Assembly: GCA_965199095.1 (NCBI GenBank)
Contig: CBDAQM010000001.1
Location: forward strand, 1 to 64,000
Origin: LMUY01 sp965199095
GTDB taxonomy: Bacteria > Pseudomonadota > Alphaproteobacteria > Acetobacterales > Acetobacteraceae
Length of the DNA: 64,000 nt
Reading direction: 5' to 3'
Under the pieces are notes generated by a model that was given only the letters and a program-made list of their open reading frames with translations, made no database searches and was not told the origin of the DNA. Of the stretch, positions 16,606-23,744 are shown in pieces; positions within the stretch are counted from its first letter, which is position 1; each line of letters begins with the position of its first letter. The position numbers were made by a program, and so were the translations under genes.

Positions 16606-16781
16606 TAGCCCGCCTTGTGCATCAACTCCGGCAGCGTTTCCGCCGGCACGCCGGACTCGACCAGGCCCTGCTTCACCCAGTTCGGGATCACGCCGAGCTT
16701 GATGTTGTAGGTCATCCAGCTCTGCTGGAAGCCGCCCCAGCGCGGGTCCGCCTCGTAGCGGAACGCGATGGAGCTCTCGGC
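16602..16781 (-). pseudogene. C-terminal remnant of a family-3 amino-acid binding protein
   Basis: The last 57 or so residues of a periplasmic amino-acid-binding protein (SBP family 3 type) are preserved: SIAFRYEADPRWGGFQQSW, TYNIKLGVIPNWVKQGLVE and ETLPELMHKAGY, ending in TGA. Upstream the frame continues without family resemblance, so the N-terminal three quarters are deleted. It sits divergent from the permease remnant, as the two genes would in an intact amino-acid ABC cluster. Confidence 0.6.
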
Positions 16782-16880
16782 CGATACGATGGGCGTCGGC
16801 GATGCATGGCGGATCCCCTGTCGGTCTGCCCGAGGGCCGCCAATCCTTGCCCGTGCGGCCGGGCACGTCAATGGGTTTCA

Positions 16881-16903
16881 ACAGGTTACCCGACCAATTG
16901 CCG
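16881..16903 (+). promoter_or_regulatory. Predicted operator, copy 3 of 3
   Basis: The plus strand reads GGTTACCCGACCAATTGCCG from 16884. It is the best match to the common pattern of all three copies. It lies between the divergent binding-protein and permease remnants. Transcripts starting here to the right would carry the permease remnant and the GntR regulator, and to the left the decayed dehydrogenase plus the second binding protein and third FAD oxidase. Confidence 0.55.
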
Positions 16904-16954
16904 GGCCCGGCCAGAAGTGTGAGGCTGCTGCGATGACGGTCGGGAGCACCCCCA

Positions 16955-17364
16955 ATGGGGTATCAATGGGATTTTTCTGCCGTCCTGACGCCGCCCGGGT
17001 TCTGGGTCGAGGGCGCCGTCGTGACCGTCGCCTACGCCGCCGCCACCACGGCCGCCGGGTGCTTGGGCAGTGGCAGGCGGCATCGGCGATCGGCTTGTCG
17101 CGGCTGCTGGCGTTCCGGCTCGTCATCCTGCCGCAGGCGATGCGGCGTATGGTGCCGCCCCTGGTGAGCCAGGCGGTTCTGCAGCTCAAGAACACGGCCC
17201 TGCTCTCCGTCGTGGCCATTCCGGAGCTGATGCAGCGGTCCTCGGTGATGGTGTCGGACACGTTCCGGCCGCTCGAGGTCTACACTGCGGTCGCGGCGAT
17301 GTATTTCGTGCTGCTGTTCCCGATGGTGCTGCTGAGCAAGCGGCTGGAACTGCGGGTGCAATGA
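16955..17364 (+). pseudogene. Amino-acid ABC transporter permease with internal deletion
   Basis: The N-terminus is typical of HisM/GlnP-type permeases: YQWDFSAVLTPPGFWVEGAV then TVAYAAATTAAGCL. The sequence then jumps, with a frame change, to the C-terminal half, including the EAA-loop region FRLVILPQAMRRMVPPLV and LKNTALLSVVAIPEL, and ends RLELRVQ. The total is about 136 codons against the usual 215-230, so a middle portion is deleted and the frames no longer join. Its stop overlaps the first ATG of the GntR gene (ATGA), suggesting they were co-transcribed. Confidence 0.75.
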
Positions 17365-17372
17365 GGTGCCCC

Positions 17373-18161
17373 ATGGACCGCGCGCCGCCCAGCCCCTACG
17401 ACAATCCCGCCGAGAAATGGAGCCGACCGGTGTCCCAGCGACAGAGCGTCCTGATGCAGCGCGGGCCGCTGCTTGCCGAGCGGCTGGCCGACGAGGTCCG
17501 GCAGGAGATCACCAGCGGCGCCTTCCGGGCCGGGGACCGGCTGCCGACCGAACGCGAGATGTCCGAATCCTACGGGGTCAGCCGCGCGATCGTGCGGGAA
17601 GCGCTGGGCAGGCTGAAACACGATGGCCTTGTCGTCTCCCGCCAAGGCTCGGGCGCCTATGTCGTGGAGGGAGACGCCCCCACCATGCGCCTGCACGTCG
17701 TGCCCTCGGACGCAGAGGATCTGCGCGCCGTAGTCGAGTTGCTGAGCGCGGTCCGCTCGGCCGCCTCGGCCCACGCGGCCACCCGCCGGACACCGGTGCA
17801 GCTTGCCACGATCCGGCGCTGGTACGATGCGATCGACCAGGCCGTGCGCAACGGAGAGCCCGGCGAGGAGGAGGATATCGGCTTCCACCGCGCCATCATC
17901 GAAGCGGCAGGCAACCCGCTGTTCAACCAGATCCTGGAGTTCCTGGACTCGCGCGTTCGCCATTTCGTCCGCACCGCGCGCACCAACTCACGGCAATGGG
18001 GCCTGACCGAACAGGTGCAAGCAGAGCACCGGGCCATGCTGGACGCGATCGTCGTGGGCGACCCCGAAGCCGCCCGCGTCGCTGCCGAGCGTCACCTGGC
18101 CAATGCACTCGATCGCCTGGCGCTGCGGCACAAGCGCCGCCCGTCGCGGACCCCGCTGTAG
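17373..18161 (+). CDS. GntR-family transcriptional regulator, FadR/FCD subfamily
   Basis: A 262-residue regulator. The winged helix-turn-helix occupies about residues 30-95: LADEVRQEITSGAFRAGDRL, PTEREMSESYGVSRAIVREA and HDGLVVSRQGSGAYV. The C-terminal FCD ligand domain has the metal-site pattern (DIGFHRAIIEAAGNPLF and EHRAMLDAIVVGD, with HLANALDRL last). FCD members sense small organic acids and repress catabolic operons. The ATG at 17373 has GAGG about 8 nt upstream; a second ATG at 17361 overlaps the permease stop. It looks intact despite decay on both sides and is the best candidate to bind the three operator copies. Confidence 0.9.
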   Translation: MDRAPPSPYDNPAEKWSRPVSQRQSVLMQRGPLLAERLADEVRQEITSGAFRAGDRLPTEREMSESYGVSRAIVREALGRLKHDGLVVSRQGSGAYVVEGDAPTMRLHVVPSDAEDLRAVVELLSAVRSAASAHAATRRTPVQLATIRRWYDAIDQAVRNGEPGEEEDIGFHRAIIEAAGNPLFNQILEFLDSRVRHFVRTARTNSRQWGLTEQVQAEHRAMLDAIVVGDPEAARVAAERHLANALDRLALRHKRRPSRTPL

Positions 18162-18417
18162 AGCGTGTATCAGCGAAGCCGCTTTGCGGCTCTTCGGTCA
18201 CGGCAGTGCATCAGCGATTTGACCGTTATCGCGCTCCTGCTCGCCGTTGGCGACGAACCGTCGCACTACACCATCCCGACGGGCGCGTTCACGCCGGGCA
18301 CACCGATGGCCAGCGAGGCCGGGCTTGGTCCGCTGCACCCGCCGCGCAACGTGGCGGCTGCGACGGCGGCGCTGAAGTCATGGGAGAGGTGTTCTCCGAC
18401 ACCAATCCAGCCGCGTC
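18162..18417. other. Unassigned region between the GntR gene and an amidase remnant
   Basis: About 250 bases with a plus-strand frame (from 18165) that reads through IPTGAFTPGTPMASEAGLG and similar sequence. It may be a fragment of an unknown protein, but I do not recognise a family and the frame continues antisense into the amidase remnant. No clear signal is seen. Confidence 0.4.
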
Positions 18418-18894
18418 CTACGGCACGGTTCGCGGCCAGGCCGTCGCGCGCTGGTAGTGGCCGGCCAGCCGCAGCGGCGCGGCCTCCGCGAAGGGGCGGC
18501 CCACCAGTTGGAATCCCACCGGCAATCCCGCCTCGTCCGGACCGCACGGCACGCTCAGCGCCGGCACGCCGAGGTAGCTGAACGGCCGGGTCAGCCGGGC
18601 CAGCCCGCCGATGATCTCCGCGATCTCCGCCCCTTCATCCGTGTCCACGGCCGCGATCGTCGGCACGGCCACCGGCGTCGTCGGCAGGAACAGCGCGTCC
18701 ACCCCTGCCAGCACCTCCGTCACGAACCGCGTCAGGAGCCGGCCCCGCAACGCCATCGCCTCGATGTACCGCGTCGCCAGGATGTGGAACCCGGCCTCCG
18801 TGCGCGAAAACACGAAGCGCGAATACGCCTCCGGCCGGTCCCGCATCCATTTGCCGTGCAGCGTCGCCGCCTCGCTTTTAGAGATCCGCAACAA
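18418..18894 (-). pseudogene. Amidase C-terminal remnant
   Basis: About 158 codons matching the C-terminal third of amidase-signature enzymes: FLPTTPVAVPTI, then FSYLGVPALSVPCG and GLPVGFQLVGRPFAEAALRL-like sequence (here FAEAAPLRLAGHYQ). The catalytic Lys-Ser-Ser region lies upstream in intact amidases and is absent, since nothing similar is seen beyond 18894. The fragment cannot hydrolyse amides. Its presence beside other remnants marks this stretch as a deletion-prone zone. Confidence 0.75.
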
Positions 18895-18980
18895 ACGGCC
18901 AACTCGTCCTGGACCCGGACCGACTATCGCCGGATCAAGCCCTAAACAGCCAGATACGGTCCAAACAGGCCATCCTTACC

Positions 18981-19621
18981 GTGCGCTTTCACGCGGATGG
19001 GCCTTCCGGCCCGACGCCTATCTTGGAACGGTGCTGCTGTGCCGGAGACTTGCGGCGAAGGCCGGCGTGGTGCTGGCGCGGAGGCCGATTTTCGTTCCCC
19101 GCAGCCGCGGCGTGCTGGTTGCCGAGATGCTGGGCGGCAAAGAGAACGGGAACGCCGGTTCCTACAACCGCGAGGACTGCCGCCGCTGGGCGGACCAGCA
19201 CGGCATACCCTTCCACTATCCGGCACCAGAGGTGTTCGCCGAACGCGCGGCCCGATGGGCAGAGTACACCTTTGACCGGGAGGAGCTGCCAGCCCGCGCC
19301 TACTACGCCGCAGATACGGACGGGCGTGACGCCCTCGACGCCGCCCTCTTTACGGCGGCCTGGGTGGAAGGCCTGGACGTGAACGAGCCGGATACTATTC
19401 GTTGGGCGGCGCAACGGGCCGGCCTGGATGGTGACATGCTGCTGGCCGCCGCGGCGGAGGACCAGCCAGCTCAGGAGGTGCGAGCTGCGCTCCGCGAGTT
19501 CGACGCCCACGCCTGCCCGGGGGTGCCTACTGTCGTGGTCGAGGGTGAGCGCTTTTTCGGCAAGGACCGTGGCGCGTGGATCGAGGAAGCGTGCGACCGG
19601 CACGTTCAGGAACGAGCGTAG
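18981..19621 (+). pseudogene. DsbA-family / 2-hydroxychromene-2-carboxylate isomerase-like gene, frameshifted
   Basis: From about 19050 to the stop the frame encodes a thioredoxin-fold protein of the DsbA/HCCA isomerase group. KENGNAGSYNREDCRRWADQ, FHYPAPEVFAERAARW, FTAAWVEGLDVNEPD and the cis-Pro region HACPGVPTVVVEGERFFGKD are in family order. The N-terminal beta strand appears in another frame (TVRFHAD) and shifts into FRPDAYLGTVLLCRRLAAKAGV. No start codon with a ribosome binding site opens the main frame. I read this as a frameshifted gene; a sequencing error is the alternative. A role in glutathione-dependent aromatic degradation is the family norm. Confidence 0.6.
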
Positions 19622-20051
19622 GTCTGTCCGCTAACTGTTGCTCTGGCGGACATAGCGATCGGGCCGTCCGACCACGGGTGGTTTGACGAAAACTATGAGT
19701 TCAGGGCGACCGTCTCGCCCGTCGTCGCCAGTAGGAGAGCACCGTTGTGAGGCGTAATCAGCGGTGACGGCCGCCTATGATGCCCGGGGGAACGTCTATG
19801 CGGTCGTAACGCCTAACGCTGTGCGGGACATGGGAATTTTGCTGCCCGCTGATCCCGTGATGGCCGCCCAACAAAGAACCCTCTGGGCGGGTCCGGCCGT
19901 CGCAGCATTTTGTGGTGGTCAGCCAGGTAACATTCCACATCCTCCTCCACCCCCCCAGCGCTGAGCCTGGCAAGAGGCTTCGCGTGTCAAGTTTAACCCT
20001 TTCCGTTCCTGTGAGACAGGCCACATAATGCCAGTGGTAGATATGTTCACT
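19622..20051. other. Intergenic region left of the IS element, no gene seen
   Basis: About 430 bases. Short frames on both strands show no family resemblance. In particular there is no continuation of mdcG on the minus strand, so the IS element does not simply split that gene; adjoining DNA was lost or rearranged. Confidence 0.55.
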
Positions 20052-21576
20052 GTAACTGCTCAACCCGGCTGTCGCTGAACTCCCGCGGAGTTACGAGAAG
20101 CCCTCTTGACGCGGTAACGGTCGACTCGATTCACGGGGATGGTGACCCCACCACCCGACCTTTCCAAGCTCACACCTGGCGAGAAGGATGCGTTGATCCT
20201 GACGCAGGCGGTGCAGTTGCAGGTGGCGCTGGCTCGCATTGAGGCCCTGGAGAAGCAACTGGAGCGATTGCTCGCGCCGGCCAAGACGCCGGATAACTCC
20301 AGCCTGCCGCCATCAAAGGGTCAGAAGCCAAACCGTCCCGACAAGCCCGGGGACAAAGGCCCGCGCCAAGGAAGCCTTGGGCGCAAGGGCGGTGGACGCG
20401 GGCTGGCGGCCGATCCCGACGAACTGGTCGTCACCAAGCCGGCCCGATGCCAATGCTGCCACGCGGCCTTTGGCGACGAAGACCACACGCTCAATGCCCG
20501 CTACGATAAGATCGAGTTGCCGCAAGTCCGCCCGGTGGTGACGCGCGTCGAACGCTATAGCGCCGCCTGCCGCGGGTGCGGCGCCGTCACGGTCGCCGCC
20601 GTGCCTGAGGGGCTGGAGCCCGGCACGCCGTTCAGCCTCAACATCATGGCCATGGCAATCTATCTGCGCGTCACGCACGCGATCAGCTCCAAGCGCCTGT
20701 CGGGGCTGTTCATGGACCTGTTCGAACTTGCCATCAGCGAAGGCGCGCTGGACTCGGCCTTTCGCCGTTGCAAGCCCCGGGTCGATGCCGAGGTCGCCGC
20801 CATTCTGGCGCGGTTGCGACGCGCCCGGGTGATTTGCTCCGACGAGACCGGAGTAAGGATCGACGGCAAGGGGCACTGGAATCGGGTTTTCCAGAACGAC
20901 GACGTGGTGATCCACATCGTGCGCGCCAGCCGCGGCGCTTGTGTCGTGGCCGAGGTGCTGGACGGCCATCCCCTCCGCTGGCATTCCACCGGCTACGCCG
21001 GCGGAACCTTGGCCAGCTCCGCCCGGCGCTGTGGGTCTCCGACCTGTATGGCGCGCAGCAGGGGCATGCCGAGGCATGGCAGGTTTGCCTCGCGCACCAA
21101 CTGCGCGACTGCCAATATGCAATCGACGCCGGCGACACCGTGTTCGCGCCCCGCATGAAGGCGTTGCTGCTGCGCGCGGCCGTGATCGCGCGCCGCCACC
21201 GTGGCCTGGCGCAGAGTACGCGGCGCAGCTATCGCCAGCGGCTGGAGCGCAATCTGGACTGGGTGATGGCGATGGCGCCCGTAACGAAGGATGGCAAACG
21301 CCTCCGACAGCGATACGGCAAGGTGCGAAGCCACCTGTTCACTTTCCTCGACCATCCCGAGATCACGGCTGACAACAACAGCAGTGAGCGTGAACTGAGA
21401 CCCACCGCGACATACCGCAAAGTCACCGGCGGCTTCCGATCCAAGTGGGGCGCTGACTTCTACGCCGGGACCACGTCAGTCATCGGAACCGCAAAACGGC
21501 GCGGTATGGACGCCTATCAGGCCATCACCGCAACACTGCGCGGGCAAAGCCTCTTACAGCCGGGTTGAGCAGTTAC
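20052..21576 (+). mobile_element. IS66-family insertion sequence
   Basis: The element is 1525 bp, bounded by perfect 21-bp terminal inverted repeats at 20052-20072 and 21556-21576, each beginning GTAACTGCTCAACC read inwards. The GTAA start and a single transposase frame without tnpA/tnpB fit the single-gene branch of IS66. The 8 bases outside each end (TGTTCACT on the left, ACCCGATG on the right) differ, so no target duplication is visible. That implies a deletion or recombination after insertion. The right end interrupts mdcG. Confidence 0.88.
20139..21568 (+). pseudogene. IS66-family transposase (TnpC type), frameshifted
   Basis: The N-terminal part contains the IS66 leucine-zipper-like segment (ALARIEALEKQLERLL), the linker NSSLPPSKGQ, the zinc-finger region CQCCHAAF...CRGCG, and the first catalytic Asp in VICSDETGVRI. 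Around 20970-21040 the frame changes. The expected second part continues in another frame as WVSDLYGAQQGHAEAWQVCL, LAHQLRDCQYAI and the terminal DDE Glu region NNSSERELRPT. About 50 extra bases plus a frame change separate the halves, so the protein is probably inactive. The stop lies inside the right inverted repeat. Confidence 0.8.
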
Positions 21577-21782
21577 ACCCGATGCTTGCCGTAGCAGGGA
21601 GGCAGCGGCAGTGCAGCAGATATCACAGACGCGGCGTCGCCCTCTGTCCGGCGCCGGACGATGACCGGCCACCGCTGTTGCGCCCAGCCAGCGACCAGCG
21701 GGAGGCCAGTCAGGTGCTGGTGTTCCTCCAGCACCGACTGCCAGGCCACGGGGTCGACGAGCAGGAGGTCATGCCGCCGCAT
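21573..21782 (-). pseudogene. mdcG: Malonate decarboxylase holo-ACP synthase MdcG, truncated by IS66
   Basis: The frame starts at ATG 21782, overlapping the mdcE 3-prime end by 14 bases. It reads MRRHDLLLVDPVAW, then WPVIVRRRTEG and ALPLPPCYGKHR, the N-terminal domain of MdcG, which loads the phosphoribosyl-dephospho-CoA prosthetic group onto MdcC. After about 68 codons it runs into the inverted repeat of the IS element and stops at TAA 21573-21575. Intact MdcG is about 200 residues and the rest is absent. Without it MdcC would not be activated unless another copy exists elsewhere. Confidence 0.8.
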
Positions 21783-22512
21783 GGAAAACGGCCTGCTCCG
21801 TCGCGGCCGCGATGACGCGCTTGGCCACCTCAGCCGCCACCGGCCGGCCCTTGCGCGCGGCGCCGAGCACGTCGCGCACATCGTTCGGCGACGCTGCGGC
21901 CAGGGCTTGCTCCAACTGCCCGTCCAGCGTCTTGGCCGGATCCCACACGGCGGCGACCGCCCCCACGAACACCATGTGGTCCAGACCCGGCGCGAAGACC
22001 GGCGTCGTCTTGGCCAGCTCCTGCAGCCGGCTCTCCGGAAGCTTGGTGACGCGCGCGATGGACGGCATGTCCATCACTGCGGGCTCGGCGCCGGGCAGGG
22101 CAACCAGTATGTCGGTCGCCAGCGCCGTCGCGAGGAAGGAGCCCGCGGCCGCCTTGCCGTATTCCAGTCCGATGGTGCGATGGCCGAGATGGCTGGCGAG
22201 CAGCAGGCATTTCGCGAGATGGCCAAGATACTCGTTCAATCCGCGCATCTCGTCGCGCCGCGCCATGAGCTGGCCTTGTGTGTCCACCAGCACCAGGATC
22301 GGCACGCCGCCGCCCTTGGCCGCGACCTGCAAAACCTGCTCCGCCAATGGGACCACGCCGGCGGTGCCGAGCGCCACGCCATGGGCCACGCCTATGACGG
22401 AAATAGGCTCGCCCGTCTTGCGCGTGGCATCACCGGTGATCCAGCCGTCGGCACTGACCTGCACGCGATGGCCGCCTGGAAACAGGCTGCCTAAAACGTC
22501 ATCGAGCGTCAT
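21769..22512 (-). CDS. mdcE: Malonate decarboxylase gamma subunit
   Basis: A 247-residue MdcE-type protein. With MdcD it forms the carboxybiotin-free decarboxylase that removes CO2 from malonyl-S-ACP. Visible family segments are GDATRKTGEPISVIGVAHG, PILVLVDTQGQLMARRDEM, LLLASHLGHRTIGLEYGKAAAG and AEPAVMDMPSIARVTKLP. Its start overlaps the mdcD end by 14 bases. It appears complete, but the operon is cut immediately downstream. Confidence 0.92.
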   Translation of the reverse strand: MTLDDVLGSLFPGGHRVQVSADGWITGDATRKTGEPISVIGVAHGVALGTAGVVPLAEQVLQVAAKGGGVPILVLVDTQGQLMARRDEMRGLNEYLGHLAKCLLLASHLGHRTIGLEYGKAAAGSFLATALATDILVALPGAEPAVMDMPSIARVTKLPESRLQELAKTTPVFAPGLDHMVFVGAVAAVWDPAKTLDGQLEQALAAASPNDVRDVLGAARKGRPVAAEVAKRVIAAATEQAVFHAAA

Positions 22513-23425
22513 GATGCCTGTCCTTGATGCTGTCGGCGAGTTGAATGAAAGGCCCGGTTTCCAGGTCGGGGATGGTGTCGGGATGCGCGATCCCCATCAC
22601 GGTCCACATCGCGGCTGCGTCGTCGCAATCGCCAAGCGTGGACTGCCGGTGCGCCAGACGCACCTGCTCGGCCTGGAGCGTGGCAAGGTCGAGCGGCTTG
22701 GACAACGCCATCTGCGCCCTGGCGGCGGCGCGGAAACCATCCATCGTGTCGTCGGTGAACGCGTCGGCCATCCCGAGCAGTCGCCGGTTCTTGCCGCCAC
22801 AGACGCTCCAGACCAGCGCCTTGTCCCGCGAGTCGTATTCTTCCACGCCCTTGTTGGTTTCGATCACCTCCGGGCCGCTCACGCCGATGCGGCCCTGTTC
22901 GGACACCACGACGCGGGAGCAGGTGCCCGTCGTCAGCCCGGCGCCGCCGAAGGCGCCGGCCTTGCCGCCCACCAGCGCGATGACGGCGACGCCGGCGCAG
23001 CGTGCCTGGACGATGGCGCGCATCAGTTCCGCAACCGCGAGCTCGCCGGCATTGGCCTCCTGCAGCCGCACGCCGCCGCTGTCCAGCAAAAGCAGGATGG
23101 TCTGCGGCAACCGCTTATGGTCCCGGGCGGCACGCACCAGCCCGACCAGCTTCGCACCGCTCACCTCGCCGAACGTGCCGCCCATGAACTGGCCCTCTTG
23201 CGCCGCCACGAGAACCTCGACCCCGTCCAGCGCGCCCCGGCCGATCACCACGCCATCGTCAAAGGCGCGCGGCAGATCGAAGATCGGGAGATGCGGGCTT
23301 TCCACCCGCTGTTCCGGGCCCAGGAACTCGTGGAAACTGCCGGGGTCCAGCAGTCCCGCCAGCCGCTGCCGCGCCGTCGCCTGCAGCCAACTGCTGGTCT
23401 CGTGGGATGCTACGTCCTGCATCAT
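22499..23425 (-). CDS. mdcD: Malonate decarboxylase beta subunit
   Basis: A protein of about 308 residues of the carboxyltransferase-like fold, beginning MMQDVASHETSSWL. It carries ARQRLAGLLDPGSFHEFLGP, LLLLDSGGVRLQEANAGE, VGGKAGAFGGAGLTTG and GRIGVSGPEVIETNKGVEEYDS. It is the catalytic partner of MdcE for decarboxylating malonyl-thioester. The ATG at 23425 overlaps the mdcC stop (ATGA). Confidence 0.92.
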   Translation of the reverse strand: MMQDVASHETSSWLQATARQRLAGLLDPGSFHEFLGPEQRVESPHLPIFDLPRAFDDGVVIGRGALDGVEVLVAAQEGQFMGGTFGEVSGAKLVGLVRAARDHKRLPQTILLLLDSGGVRLQEANAGELAVAELMRAIVQARCAGVAVIALVGGKAGAFGGAGLTTGTCSRVVVSEQGRIGVSGPEVIETNKGVEEYDSRDKALVWSVCGGKNRRLLGMADAFTDDTMDGFRAAARAQMALSKPLDLATLQAEQVRLAHRQSTLGDCDDAAAMWTVMGIAHPDTIPDLETGPFIQLADSIKDRHHDAR

Positions 23426-23733
23426 GCCTGCTCCATCAAAGCACAGCCCTGCATCAGCCGCAGATACGCGGTGTCCGGCCGGGCGCCGCCATCGTTGATC
23501 GAGATGCGCAAGCCGCCAGGTGACGACCGCGCGATGAACTCCGTGACGACCGCTTGCCATGTGGCGTCGTAACCCTTCACCGGGGTCGCGATCTGCACCT
23601 CGCAGGCCGCACCCGGCAGCACGCGTTCCAGCAGCACCTCCAGGTTGCCCGAGGCGACGACGCCGATGATGGCCTGCGGGCGGGTGCCGGCCAGGCGATG
23701 CGTCGCCGTTTGCTTGTAATCGAGTGTCAGCAT
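23422..23733 (-). CDS. mdcC: Malonate decarboxylase acyl carrier protein (delta subunit)
   Basis: A 103-residue MdcC-type carrier protein that bears 2-(5-phosphoribosyl)-3-dephospho-CoA and shuttles acetyl/malonyl groups between MdcA and MdcDE. GVVASGNLEVLLE (Ser28) matches the family segment that carries the prosthetic-group serine, and GARPDTAYLRLMQG is the conserved C-terminal part. It is 11 bases downstream of mdcA and overlaps mdcD (ATGA). With mdcG truncated here, its maturation is doubtful. Confidence 0.92.
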   Translation of the reverse strand: MLTLDYKQTATHRLAGTRPQAIIGVVASGNLEVLLERVLPGAACEVQIATPVKGYDATWQAVVTEFIARSSPGGLRISINDGGARPDTAYLRLMQGCALMEQA

Positions 23734-23744
23734 AGCGGCTGCTC

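Noticed and set aside
19758..20063. Small minus-strand frame left of the IS element, considered as the missing part of mdcG
   Set aside because: The translation shows no MdcG motif and overlaps the IS inverted repeat.
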